In this document: piece after piece, positions 34,565 to 43,062 of the stretch
Position numbering within the stretch: the stretch's first letter is position 1
Layout of the letters: every line of letters starts with the position of its first letter
Assembly (NCBI GenBank): GCA_017577615.1
Contig: PKRE01000007.1
Coordinates: 1 to 64,000 of the forward strand
Length of the DNA: 64,000 nt
Direction: 5' to 3'
Origin: Gammaproteobacteria bacterium
Lineage (GTDB): Bacteria; Pseudomonadota; Gammaproteobacteria; Steroidobacterales; Steroidobacteraceae
Notes under the pieces: generated by a model
Seen by the model: the letters and a program-made list of their open reading frames with translations, nothing else
Database searches by the model: none
Told to the model about the DNA's origin: nothing
Position numbers and translations under genes: made by a program

Positions 34565-34822
34565 TCACTGCGATGGCCCGGTGCTCGTGCCCGTAGTACG
34601 CACGGAGATGCCGTGCAGACCCGCCTTGTTCTTGATCGCGGAAACTGTTCTGCGCAATCTCGCGGCAATGACCTGAGCGGGGACACCAGCATTGGCCAGC
34701 TCGCGCAGCTGGCGGATTTCCTCTCGCGACCACAGACGAGCGGCTCGTCCTCTCGATCGCCCGCGATAGGCAAACGAGCCCGTCATTCCCGTCGACGCAG
34801 GTTTGTCCGTTTGTTCCGACAT
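34565..34822 (-). CDS. Small Myb/SANT-like DNA-binding protein
   Basis: 85 residues with an N-terminal polar tail and one helix-turn-helix of SANT/GcrA type: RLWSREEIRQLRELANAGVPAQVIAARLRRTVSAIKNKAGLHGI. Such short proteins are common in proteobacteria and largely uncharacterised. ATG 34822 is preceded by GGAGGGGGAGGAG, an unusually strong ribosome site. It lies 79 bases after the CoA-transferase stop and could be part of that operon or separate. Confidence 0.72.
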   Translation of the reverse strand: MSEQTDKPASTGMTGSFAYRGRSRGRAARLWSREEIRQLRELANAGVPAQVIAARLRRTVSAIKNKAGLHGISVRTTGTSTGPSQ

Positions 34823-34901
34823 CTGCTCCTCCCCCTCCGAGGAAATTAGATCATTGTCGCGCGCCGCGGCTCGGCGCGCGACCGGGAACTTGCTCGACCG
34901 T

Positions 34902-36140
34902 TCACTGAGCAGCCTTGTTGTCGGAGTGTGCGCCCGCCGGGTCCACACCGATGACTTTGGCCTGCACCAGCTCGTCGATCTCGCTTTGACTCAAGCCCAG
35001 CTCTGAGAGAACGGCCACACTGTGCTCGCCCGGGCGCGCGAGCTTGCCCGCTCCCCTTGGCCGACGCCCGTCGAGCTCGAGCGGGATGCTCGGCAGCTTC
35101 GTACGCACGCCGTTCGGCAGCGTGACGTCAGCAAGACCGCCGCTCGCCAGCAGGTGCGGATCCTCGAACATGTCTTCGGGACGATTGATCGGTGCGAACG
35201 GAATGCCGGCTCGTTCCAGAATCTCGACGAGCTGGTCGCGATCGTAGCCGCGGAACAGCTCGCGCACCTTGGGCAGCAGCTGATCGCGCGCACGCACTCG
35301 CTGCGTGTTGGTGCGATACTCCGGATTCGCTGCGAGCTCAGTCAGACCGAACGCCTCGCAGAAGGTGACCCAGAGCGCATCCGAGACCACACCCACGAAG
35401 ACTTGGTGACCGTCGCGCGTATCGAAAACATCGTAGATCGCCCAAGCGGAGACGCGCACTGGCATGGGAGGTGCAGCCTGTCCGGTCACAGCTTTCTGTG
35501 CCATGTGCTGGCCGATCAGATACACCGTCGTCTCGAACAGCGCGCTGCTGACCTTCTGTCCGCGACCGGTCCGCTGCCGCTGCTGGAGCGCGGCCAGAAT
35601 GCCGATCACGCCGAACATGCCGCCGGTCACGTCGATGACCGACGCGCCCGCACGCAACGGTCGGCCCGGCGGTCCAGTCATGTATGCAAGACCGCCCATC
35701 ATCTGCGCGACTTCGTCGAGCGCGGTGCGGTGCTCGTAGGGACCGGACAGGAAACCTTTCTCGGAACAGTAGATGAGACGCGGATTCTCCTGCGCCAGTG
35801 TCTCGTACCCGAGGCCAAGCTTCTCCATCGTCCCGGTGCGAAAGTTCTCCACGACGACATCGGCGCTGGCCGTCAGACGACGCGCGATCGCCAGGCCACG
35901 CGGATCCTTGAGATTGATACAGATGCTCTTCTTGTCGCGGTTGTACATCGGGAAGTAGCCCGCACCCGAGCCAACCAGCTCCCGTGTCGCATCACCGCCG
36001 ACCGGCTCGACTCGGATCACATCCGCGCCCAAGTCCGCAAGGATTGCGCCCACCGCGGGCCCCATCACCATGTGGGTGAATTCGATGACTCGCAACCCGG
36101 TGAGCGGCAGCTCGGTTGCGTTGGTGTTCTCGGACGACAT
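34902..36140 (-). CDS. CaiB/BaiF-family class III CoA transferase
   Basis: 412 residues. The catalytic aspartate is Asp170 in RAGASVIDVTGG, and the N-terminal LTGLRVIEFTHMVMGPAVGAILADLGADVIRVEP and VVENFRTGTMEKLGLGYE blocks are family hallmarks. These enzymes move CoA from one carboxylic acid thioester to another. ATG 36140 is chosen over GTG 36146 because GGAG is at proper distance. It starts two bases after the HMGL-like gene stop. By context it may activate a malate-type or alkylmalate-type acid for the lyase. Confidence 0.9.
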   Translation of the reverse strand: MSSENTNATELPLTGLRVIEFTHMVMGPAVGAILADLGADVIRVEPVGGDATRELVGSGAGYFPMYNRDKKSICINLKDPRGLAIARRLTASADVVVENFRTGTMEKLGLGYETLAQENPRLIYCSEKGFLSGPYEHRTALDEVAQMMGGLAYMTGPPGRPLRAGASVIDVTGGMFGVIGILAALQQRQRTGRGQKVSSALFETTVYLIGQHMAQKAVTGQAAPPMPVRVSAWAIYDVFDTRDGHQVFVGVVSDALWVTFCEAFGLTELAANPEYRTNTQRVRARDQLLPKVRELFRGYDRDQLVEILERAGIPFAPINRPEDMFEDPHLLASGGLADVTLPNGVRTKLPSIPLELDGRRPRGAGKLARPGEHSVAVLSELGLSQSEIDELVQAKVIGVDPAGAHSDNKAAQ

Positions 36141-36142
36141 GC

Positions 36143-37081
36143 TCACGTACTCCTTGAAGCCGGCCGGAAGCCGAGCGGCAAGCCTGCTTCCGGAACAAAC
36201 CCGTACAGCGGTTCCTCGGGCAGCGCCTCGCGCACGATCTTGCGCACTTCGATGAGTCGCTCGAGGTCGATACCCGTCTCGAGCCCCATGGCCTCGAGCA
36301 TAAAGACCAGATCTTCGGTCACGACATTACCGGCAGCTCCGGGCGCGAACGGGCAGCCTCCGAGCCCGCCGAGCGAGGAATCGAACGTCGTGATGCCGAC
36401 TTCCAGACCTGCCAGCACGTTCGCAAGGCCGAGGCCGCGCGTGTTGTGCAGATGCAGCCCGGTGAGCGCGTTCTCACCGACGGCGGAGCGCACGGCGCGC
36501 ACCAGTCGCTTCACCTGGGCGGGATTCGCGTAGCCGCTCGTGTCGGCGAGACCCACCTCGTCGCAGCCTGCTTTCATAAGCTGCTCGGCGAGCTCGACGA
36601 CTTTGCGCTCCGGCACCTCGCCTTCGAGCGTGCAGCCGAACGCGGTCGAGATGCCACCTTCGAAATGCGGGCGCTGCTCGGGAGGTAGCTCGCGCAGCAT
36701 GGCGGCGATCGCACGCACCTCATCGAGGACCTGCGCATGCGTGCGACGCAGATTCTTCAGGCTGTGTGTCTCGGATGCAGAAAGCGGCAACGTGATCTTG
36801 TGCGCACCGGCCTCAACTGCTTTCTGCGCACCTTTCAAGTTCGGCACCAACACTGCGACGGTCAAGCCGGGAATCGTGCACGCGTGCCGCACGACCTCGG
36901 CGGTATCGGCAAGCTGCGGCAGCAGATCCGGGCGCACGAAGCTGCCCACCTCGATCTCCCGCACGCCCGCTGCCGCCTCCGCCGAGATCCACGCACACTT
37001 GGCCTCGAGCGGCATGACGCTGCGAATCATCTGCAGTCCGTCGCGCGGTCCGACCTCACTGATGAGAATCCGATTAGACAT
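36143..37081 (-). CDS. HMG-CoA lyase-family protein
   Basis: 312-residue TIM-barrel lyase. Active-site residues are visible: Arg13 and Asp14 (GPRDGLQ), the metal-binding histidines His210 and His212 (GLHLHNTRG) and Cys243 in the GGLGGCPFAPGAAGN loop. The family cleaves 3-hydroxy-3-alkyl acyl-CoAs. HMG-CoA gives acetoacetate plus acetyl-CoA, and some members cut citramalyl-CoA-type substrates. It is encoded between CaiB-like and LeuD-like genes, which argues against a role in leucine breakdown alone: no methylcrotonyl-CoA carboxylase or isovaleryl-CoA dehydrogenase is near. Confidence 0.88.
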   Translation of the reverse strand: MSNRILISEVGPRDGLQMIRSVMPLEAKCAWISAEAAAGVREIEVGSFVRPDLLPQLADTAEVVRHACTIPGLTVAVLVPNLKGAQKAVEAGAHKITLPLSASETHSLKNLRRTHAQVLDEVRAIAAMLRELPPEQRPHFEGGISTAFGCTLEGEVPERKVVELAEQLMKAGCDEVGLADTSGYANPAQVKRLVRAVRSAVGENALTGLHLHNTRGLGLANVLAGLEVGITTFDSSLGGLGGCPFAPGAAGNVVTEDLVFMLEAMGLETGIDLERLIEVRKIVREALPEEPLYGFVPEAGLPLGFRPASRST

Positions 37082-37096
37082 GGTTAGCGCGAGTCC

Positions 37097-37723
37097 TCAA
37101 GGTTCCAGGTATATCCAGGGTCTGCGGGCTCGATCTGCCGCAAGATAGGCATCGATGCTCGCCTTCTTCGTGAGCGTGAGATCGATCTCATCCAAGCCGG
37201 AGAGCAGCATCTCTTTGTGGTGCTCGTCGATCTCGAAGCGATGGCGTTCGCCGTCGTGCGCGATGACCTCTTGAGCCGGCAAATCAATGGTGAGCTTGTG
37301 ATCCTGAGGAGCTTGCTCGACCTTGCCCGCCAGCGCGCGCACCACACCTTCCGGTAATCGCACCGGCACGATGCCGTTGCGGATGCAGTTGTTGTAGAAG
37401 ATCGGCGAAAAGCTAGGTGCGATCACGCTACGAAAGCCGTATTCGTGCAGCGCCCACACGGCATGCTCGCGGCTCGAGCCGCAACCGAAATTCTCACCAG
37501 CGAGCAAGATGCGAACGTTGCGGTATTCCGGCTTGTTCAATACGAACTTTGGATTCGGCTCACGGCCACCGATCTGCGTGTAGCGCCAACCGGCGAACAG
37601 CCCTTCCGCGAGACCGGTTTTCTTGCCCGACTTCATCTCGCGTGACGGGATGATGATGTCCGTGTCGATGTTCGCGTGCAGTAACGGCGCCGCCACGGCA
37701 GTCAGACGTTCGAACTTCTCCAT
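37097..37723 (-). CDS. LeuD-like small subunit of an isopropylmalate dehydratase-type hydro-lyase
   Basis: 208 residues, normal LeuD length. NIDTDIIIPSREMKS, FGCGSSREHAVWAL and VIAPSFSPIFYNNCIRNGIVPV are characteristic. LeuD swivels onto the iron-sulfur LeuC subunit to complete the active site. It begins three bases after the LeuC-like stop. The gene context (CoA transferase and HMGL-like lyase, no leuA or leuB) suggests it is not the leucine-biosynthesis copy, so no leu symbol is given. Confidence 0.88.
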   Translation of the reverse strand: MEKFERLTAVAAPLLHANIDTDIIIPSREMKSGKKTGLAEGLFAGWRYTQIGGREPNPKFVLNKPEYRNVRILLAGENFGCGSSREHAVWALHEYGFRSVIAPSFSPIFYNNCIRNGIVPVRLPEGVVRALAGKVEQAPQDHKLTIDLPAQEVIAHDGERHRFEIDEHHKEMLLSGLDEIDLTLTKKASIDAYLAADRARRPWIYLEP

Positions 37724-37726
37724 GGC

Positions 37727-39163
37727 TCACCCCAGCATGGTGCGCACATCAGCGATGTGGCCGGCGACGGCGCTCGCAGCCACCGTCTCGGGGCTGGCGA
37801 TGTGCGTGCGAGTTTGTGGACCTTGGCGGCTCTCGAAATTGCGATTCGTCGACGAGACGACGCGCTCCTGGAAGCCGAAGCTCTCGCCGCCAGCGAAGAA
37901 GCACATGGAGCAACCGGACTCGCGCCATTCAAAGCCCGCCTCACGGAAGATGCGATCGAGCCCTTCGGCTTCCGCTTGCCGCTTGACCGACTGCGAGCCC
38001 GGAACGCAAATCGCTCTGACGCCCGGTGCCACGCGTCGGCCGCGCAGCACGGCGGCCGCACGGCGCAGGTCGCTGATGCGACTATTCGTGCACGAGCCGA
38101 TGAAGGCGCCGTTGATCTTCAAAGAAGACATGGGTGTACCCGGCTCGATGCCCATGTACTTGAGCGCCCGCTCGTATGCTTCGCGCGTCGCCCCGGACTC
38201 CTCGAACGATGGCACGCGGCCCGTCACCGGCACGGCGTGTTGCGGGCTCGTACCCCACGTGATCATCGGCACGAATTCATCGCGTTGTAACGTGAGCTCG
38301 CGATCGAAGACGGCATCGGGATCGGATTGCAGCGTGCGCCAATAACTGAGCGCACGTTCCCACAGCTCGCCCTGCGGCGCGAATCTTCTTCCTTTCAGGT
38401 AATCGAAGATTTTCTCGTCCGGCGCGATGAGCCCGGTGACGGCCGAAAACTCCGTCGCCATGTTGCAGAGGGTAAGACGCCCCTCTACGTCGAGCTCGCT
38501 CACTGCGCTGCCCGCAAATTCCACGACGTAACCGTTGCCGCCCGCAGAGCCGTACGTGCTGATGAGCGTCAAGCTCAAATCCTTTGCGCTCACGCCCGGC
38601 CCGAGCTTGCCCTCGAACGTCACTCGCATCGTCTTCGGCTTACGAACGCGCAGCGTGCCGGTGGCGAGCGCATGCTCCGCTTCCGTCGTGCCGATGCCCC
38701 ATGCAAAGGCACCGAATGCGCCTTGTGTGCAAGTGTGGCTGTCGGGACAGACAAGCGTCACGCCCGGCAGCACGATGCCGAGCTCGGGCGAGATGACGTG
38801 CACGATGCCTTGCTCGGGCGCATTGATATCGAACAGGCGGATGCCTGCCGCCTTGGCGCGCTCGCGCGTTTCCTTGATGAGCGCTTCGCCGCCTGGGACG
38901 CGGGTCGCATCTGCACGCCCAGGTAGCGTCTCGACGATGTGGTCCATCGTGCAGAACGCGCGCGCAGGATCGGCGATCGGGCGACCTGCCTGCGCGAGCT
39001 CGCGCAAGGCGATCGCCCCGGTACGCTCGTGCAATATCACGCGGTCGATCGCGATCAGGCTGGTGCCGCCGCCGAGCTCGGCGACGACATGATCAGCCCA
39101 TATCTTGTCGAACAACGTGCGCGCAGCTGCGCCTGCATGGGTATTGATACGCGCCTCCTGCAT
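37727..39163 (-). CDS. LeuC-like large subunit (4Fe-4S) of an alkylmalate-type hydro-lyase
   Basis: 478 residues. Cluster ligands are Cys358 (GSCTNSR), Cys418 and Cys421 (GCSMCFF), shifted by 11 from E. coli LeuC. The loop after the last ligand departs from isopropylmalate isomerases: CLAMNPDxLxPGERCASTSNRNFEGRQG is replaced by CFFAGGESFGFQERVVSSTNRNFESRQG. That loop lies near the substrate, so a different acid (citraconate/dimethylmaleate type) is plausible. ATG 39163 lacks a clear ribosome site, while AGGAGG occurs inside codons 2-4. It is 18 bases after the amidohydrolase stop. Confidence 0.87.
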   Translation of the reverse strand: MQEARINTHAGAAARTLFDKIWADHVVAELGGGTSLIAIDRVILHERTGAIALRELAQAGRPIADPARAFCTMDHIVETLPGRADATRVPGGEALIKETRERAKAAGIRLFDINAPEQGIVHVISPELGIVLPGVTLVCPDSHTCTQGAFGAFAWGIGTTEAEHALATGTLRVRKPKTMRVTFEGKLGPGVSAKDLSLTLISTYGSAGGNGYVVEFAGSAVSELDVEGRLTLCNMATEFSAVTGLIAPDEKIFDYLKGRRFAPQGELWERALSYWRTLQSDPDAVFDRELTLQRDEFVPMITWGTSPQHAVPVTGRVPSFEESGATREAYERALKYMGIEPGTPMSSLKINGAFIGSCTNSRISDLRRAAAVLRGRRVAPGVRAICVPGSQSVKRQAEAEGLDRIFREAGFEWRESGCSMCFFAGGESFGFQERVVSSTNRNFESRQGPQTRTHIASPETVAASAVAGHIADVRTMLG

Positions 39164-39181
39164 ACGGATCGCACCGTCACA

Positions 39182-40654
39182 TCAGTACGGCCGCTGCAGA
39201 TAACGGCCGCGCGGCTCGCCGACGACCTGACCGTTGTCGTAGATCAGCTCACCGCGGAGATACGTGCTCATCACCTTACCCTGAAGCTCGAGGCCTTCGA
39301 ACGGCGTATAGCCCTGCGCCGACTCGGATTCCGAGGCGCGCACGGTGAAGGAGCGATCGGGATCGACAAGCACGATGTCGGCATCGAAACCGGGCGCCAG
39401 GTCTCCCTTGCTGGGCAAGCCGAAACGACGCGCCGGATTCCAGGAGGTCAGCTCGGCGATGCGGTTGAGAGACAGGCCGCGGCGCCGGCCCTCCGTCATC
39501 AGCGCCGAGAGCAAATACTCGGTGCCGCCGAATCCGGACTTGGCCAGGAACACCTCCTGCGGCTGCTTGCGATCGATCTTCAGCTCGTGACGGCAGCATG
39601 CATGGTCGGAGCAGACCCAGTCGATCTTGCCCTCGAGCAGCTTCTCCCAGAGGTACTCGACGTCCTCGCGCGAGCGAATCGGCGGATTGACCTTTGCATA
39701 CACGCCGGTCGGCGCGTCGTAATCGAGCACGAGGTGCGCAATCGTGACCTCGCGCTTGAAATTCACGTGCGGGAACGCCTGCTCCATCGCGAGCGCCGCG
39801 TCGATCGCCTTGCGAGACGTCAAGTGCAGCAGATTGATGTTGACGCACTCCGTCTCGTGCGCGAGGTAAGAAGCGATGCACACCGCCAAACCTTCGGAAT
39901 GCGGCGGCCGTGCGGCGCTATACGCACGCAGTCCGGAGAGCTTGCCCTCCTCGCGCACGATCTTCGTATAGGCGGCCATGATCTCCGGCGTCTCGCAGTG
40001 CAGACTGAGCGAGATCGAATCTCGCTTATCGGGGAATGCCTCGCGAGCTTCCGTGATGCCGCGCATGACGAACTCGAAGTGCGCGACGTCGTACTTCTCG
40101 TCGGGGCCGATCATCAGGAACTCGTTCTGATTGCTCGACGCGCCGTGCAGCCCGTAGCTGCCATAGAACATGAAGATCTTGAACGACGTCACCCCGAACT
40201 TCTCGATCAGCATCGGGATTTCCTTGATCTGCTTGCGATCGACCGGCGCGAGGTGATACGCGTAGTCGACGTAAAACCGTCCGTTGCTGATCTCCAGCAC
40301 TTCGGGGAAGAACTGCTCGTACGGGCCGCCCTTGTTGAGGTAGTACTGCCCGGTGCGCATGTAATTGAGGCTTGTCGTCACGCCACCCTGAGCAGCCGCG
40401 CGACTTTCCGTCAGCGCATCTTCGGCAAGCGGCGAATAGATGCCGGTGTGCATGTGCGCGTCGACGAGACCCGGGAATGCAAGTTGTCCCTTTCCGTCCA
40501 CGACGCGCTTGGCTGACTCGGCTGGGATCTGCGGACCAGCACTGACAATCTTGCCGTCGCGGACTGCGATATCTCCACTTTCGACGGACGTTGCCTGCGG
40601 TCTGACGATCCGGACGTTCTTTATGAGCAGATCGTATTGCGAGCTCGCATCCAC
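39182..40654 (-). CDS. Dihydropyrimidinase/hydantoinase-family amidohydrolase
   Basis: 490 residues. The binuclear-metal set is present: His67 and His69 (DAHMHTG), Lys159 (SFKIFMFYG, the carboxylated lysine position), His219 (SLHCE), His277 (LLHLTS) and Asp350 (CSDHA). The family hydrolyses cyclic amides such as dihydropyrimidines, hydantoins and imides. GTG 40654 is preferred because GGAG lies eight bases ahead and YDLLIKNVRIV is the usual N-terminal strand. It is the first gene of the leuCD-like/HMGL/CaiB operon and divergent from the GntR gene, so it probably opens a ring in the same pathway. Confidence 0.88.
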   Translation of the reverse strand: MDASSQYDLLIKNVRIVRPQATSVESGDIAVRDGKIVSAGPQIPAESAKRVVDGKGQLAFPGLVDAHMHTGIYSPLAEDALTESRAAAQGGVTTSLNYMRTGQYYLNKGGPYEQFFPEVLEISNGRFYVDYAYHLAPVDRKQIKEIPMLIEKFGVTSFKIFMFYGSYGLHGASSNQNEFLMIGPDEKYDVAHFEFVMRGITEAREAFPDKRDSISLSLHCETPEIMAAYTKIVREEGKLSGLRAYSAARPPHSEGLAVCIASYLAHETECVNINLLHLTSRKAIDAALAMEQAFPHVNFKREVTIAHLVLDYDAPTGVYAKVNPPIRSREDVEYLWEKLLEGKIDWVCSDHACCRHELKIDRKQPQEVFLAKSGFGGTEYLLSALMTEGRRRGLSLNRIAELTSWNPARRFGLPSKGDLAPGFDADIVLVDPDRSFTVRASESESAQGYTPFEGLELQGKVMSTYLRGELIYDNGQVVGEPRGRYLQRPY

Positions 40655-40735
40655 TTTGTAATCTCCACGTAAGGCTGCGCGGGCTGGGCGCGGGATTTCG
40701 GAATTGACGTAAGTGGTGCCGCAATCACCACGATC

Positions 40736-40751
40736 ACTAAGGTAACTTAGT
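40736..40751. promoter_or_regulatory. Island operator copy 2 (ACTAAGGTAACTTAGT)
   Basis: The best copy of the motif, with inverted ACTAAG/CTTAGT arms around GTAA. It lies between the amidohydrolase operon (82 bases from its start) and the GntR gene (123 bases from its start), the expected place for an autoregulated operator. Confidence 0.7.
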
Positions 40752-40873
40752 TGCACTTGAGATGGAAGCGTTTGGCGCGCGGACGATGCTGCTGGCACAG
40801 CGACGGGCGAGCACGCGCCGACAGCAGCCGCGGCCCTCGGGGAATGGCTCAACTGGCCTGACCGTGGCACACT

Positions 40874-41728
40874 ATGTCTATGAGCGCGAACACGAAGAAG
40901 AAGCGAAATCTCGCCCTGGCCATGGAGAACACCGGCAATACGTCGGGCCGCACCGTTGCGACGTTCTCACGCGTCGGCATTCGTGCCCCCAAGCTGTCGC
41001 ATCTTGTCGCAGAACGGCTGCGTGCGATGATCGCCGCAGGCGAGTTGCGGCCGGGCGACACGCTGCCGTCGGAAGCCGAGCTGCTGCGTCAGTTCAATGT
41101 CTCGCGCCCCATCATGCGCGAAGCCCTGCGCGTACTCGAAGCCGAAAGCCTGATTCGGCTGGGACGCGGCGCCCGTGCAGGCGCCACCTTGCTGTCGCCA
41201 TCCATCTTGACCGCAGCCAAGTACGGCGGGCTGTACTTGGCGACGCAAGGCACGACGCTCGGCGACATCCACGAAGTGCGCACGTTGCTGGAACCGCCGC
41301 TGGCGGCATCGCTCGCCTCACGGTCTAACAAGGATTTCGTCAAGGAGCTGGAAGACTGGGTACGCGTGCAACGCGAAGCGCTCAATCGACAGGACTACGC
41401 TGGCGCAATCGCCGCCGTGAACCAGTTCCACCAATGCATGGGCACGCACTCCGAGAACGCGGCGCTCAAGCTGCTCACCGGAATGCTCAACGACATCTCC
41501 GCTGCAGCCTATCCGCGGTTGCTCCTCAGTCGGCCAAATCAGAAAGCGATTTGGGAACGCACCGAGCAGTCACACCAAGCGCACGCGCACTGCCTCAAGC
41601 TCATTAGCGCTGGAAAGGCCAGTCAGGTCGAGACGTTCTGGCGCAAGTACATGCAAGAGACCGCGGAGTATCTCGTCAAGAACGGCCTCGCGAATCTGCC
41701 GGTCGACATTCCGCGGTCGCAGGACTGA
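40874..41728 (+). CDS. FadR-subfamily GntR transcriptional regulator
   Basis: 284 residues. An N-terminal winged helix (KLSHLVAERLRAMIAAGELRPGDTLPSEAELLRQFNVSRPIMREALRVLEAESLI) is followed by an all-helical FCD-type domain (residues about 115-265, with EVRTLLEPPLAASLASR and a later HQCMGTHSENAAL metal/effector-site region). There is an unusual 40-residue polar extension before the HTH. ATG 40874 or 40880 may be the start. It is divergent from the amidohydrolase operon and is the best candidate to read the 16-bp motif repeated through the island. The ligand is probably an acid of the pathway. Confidence 0.88.
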   Translation: MSMSANTKKKRNLALAMENTGNTSGRTVATFSRVGIRAPKLSHLVAERLRAMIAAGELRPGDTLPSEAELLRQFNVSRPIMREALRVLEAESLIRLGRGARAGATLLSPSILTAAKYGGLYLATQGTTLGDIHEVRTLLEPPLAASLASRSNKDFVKELEDWVRVQREALNRQDYAGAIAAVNQFHQCMGTHSENAALKLLTGMLNDISAAAYPRLLLSRPNQKAIWERTEQSHQAHAHCLKLISAGKASQVETFWRKYMQETAEYLVKNGLANLPVDIPRSQD

Positions 41729-41729
41729 T

Positions 41730-41757
41730 CGGGCTGGAGGCTGGGCGCTGGGGCCAA
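41730..41757 (+). repeat. GGGCTGGAGGCTGG-type intergenic repeat
   Basis: It directly follows the GntR gene stop and resembles 15691-15724 after acnA. In both places a GGAAT-type run follows within about 130 bases. Confidence 0.55.
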
Positions 41758-41856
41758 TATCGCTCACGGTGCGACGTGACTCTTAGGCTTGCATCGGCGT
41801 CCTAGTCACTAATCGTGAGAGCGGCGCAGCCGGAACCGCACAGCGCCGTCCTTCCC

Positions 41857-41877
41857 CTTATTCCCCGTTCCCTATTC
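41857..41877. repeat. CTTATTCCCCGTTCCCTATTC-like run
   Basis: A degenerate member of the ATTCCCT/GGGAATA repeat family also seen near 15.75, 24.4 and 57 kb. Confidence 0.5.
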
Positions 41878-41927
41878 GTACACCGTTCTCCTGCGTGCGC
41901 AGGGCGCACGCCACATCCGCCGCTCAA

Positions 41928-41960
41928 CAAAAAAAGCCGGGCACCTTGCGATGCCCGGCT
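41928..41960 (-). terminator. Rho-independent terminator of the methyltransferase gene
   Basis: A perfect nine-base stem (AGCCGGGCA with TGCCCGGCT) with an eight-base loop. On the minus strand it is followed by a run of eight T. It lies 23 bases after the minus-strand stop at 41983. Confidence 0.85.
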
Positions 41961-41982
41961 GTCGAGGGTCGTGGCTTACACG

Positions 41983-43041
41983 CTACGCCGCTTTGCGCGC
42001 GCTGATGTAGGTCCACGGGAAGCGCCAAGCAGTCTTGCTGTCGGCGTCGGGGGATTCCTTGAACGGCCGGATCTCGATGTCGGTGAAGCCTCTCTCCCGC
42101 ATCATCTCCGGGAGGTCCAGCTCGGCGAGCGGCTGCATGTACGGCTCGTTGTTGCGACGGCCGTGCCCGTAGTGCAGGAAACGGGCGAACGCATCCGGGA
42201 AATAGTAGAAGTCCAGGTGCACCATGCGACCGCCCGGCTTCAGCACGCGGGCTGCCTCGTCGAGAACCTTCTCGATGTACCTCGGCGGAACCTCGTGCAA
42301 GAACATGCTCGAGGTCACCAGATCCACGCTTCCGGACTCCAGGCCTGTCTCGATGGCATCTGCTTGCTTGAAGCGGACGTTCTTCAGACCTTTCGCCCGG
42401 GCGTTGTGCGCGGCCACTCGCAAGCACGGTGCAGCGAGATCGACGCCGACAACCTGGGCTTCTGGGAAGCGGATCGCCAGCGGCAGCGTGGTCTTGCCGA
42501 AGCCGCACGCCATGTCCAGCACCGCAGTGGGCGTGCCACCCGCAGCGATCTCCTCGGCAAAGCGATAGTGCAGGTCTTCGTGTGCCGCACCCAACAGCGG
42601 CGTCGTGGTACGTGCACCGTGCTGATACACGAGGCCCGCGGTATCGTCGGACCACACACCGCCGGGATGCTGGTGGATGTCCGTCGCCTCGTAGTAGAGC
42701 GGCATCTTCATGTCAGGGTTGAGCTCCAGGATCGGATCGCCTTCCGGCACAGTGTCGATCTCCTTGAGCACCTCCTGACGACGCTCCGCATAGTACGGCA
42801 CCAACCCGTAGCGACCGGCATACTTGCCGATCTGCAGATGGCGCTCGAACCAGGCAAAGAAGTGATACAGGGTCAGGTTCTCGGTGATCTCTGCCACCTC
42901 GGAGACAGTCTTCGGCTCCACGCCCAGTTGCTTGCACTTGTCCTCGTACTCTCTGCGCAACTGGGTGTACATCTTGGTAGTCCAATACTGCTTCGCTGCA
43001 AGCAGGAAGCGCTGTCCCGCATTGAACGAACGCTCGTTCAT
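41983..43041 (-). CDS. Class I SAM-dependent methyltransferase with extended N-terminus
   Basis: 352 residues. The C-terminal two thirds form a Rossmann methyltransferase: motif I VLDMACGFGKTTLPLA, VVGVDLAAPCL, the acidic QADAIETG and VARVLKPGGRMVHLDF-like motifs. The first 120 residues (YWTTKMYTQLRREYEDKC...LYHFFAWFERHLQIGKYAGRYGL) are helical and not part of the core fold. They probably bind the substrate. ATG 43041 is preferred over GTG 43050 (GAGG eight bases ahead). It lies 21 bases after the 114-residue protein gene and probably shares its promoter. Confidence 0.83.
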   Translation of the reverse strand: MNERSFNAGQRFLLAAKQYWTTKMYTQLRREYEDKCKQLGVEPKTVSEVAEITENLTLYHFFAWFERHLQIGKYAGRYGLVPYYAERRQEVLKEIDTVPEGDPILELNPDMKMPLYYEATDIHQHPGGVWSDDTAGLVYQHGARTTTPLLGAAHEDLHYRFAEEIAAGGTPTAVLDMACGFGKTTLPLAIRFPEAQVVGVDLAAPCLRVAAHNARAKGLKNVRFKQADAIETGLESGSVDLVTSSMFLHEVPPRYIEKVLDEAARVLKPGGRMVHLDFYYFPDAFARFLHYGHGRRNNEPYMQPLAELDLPEMMRERGFTDIEIRPFKESPDADSKTAWRFPWTYISARKAA

Positions 43042-43062
43042 GACGTTCACCTCGTTGAATAA

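Noticed and set aside
36143..39163. Calling leuC, leuD and mvaB for leucine synthesis or degradation
   Set aside because: leuA, leuB and methylcrotonyl-CoA carboxylase genes are absent, and the LeuC substrate-side loop differs. The family names were kept but the symbols were not assigned.
38939..40516. 525-codon plus-strand frame opposite leuC-like and the amidohydrolase
   Set aside because: Antisense shadow. Both minus-strand genes have complete catalytic residue sets.
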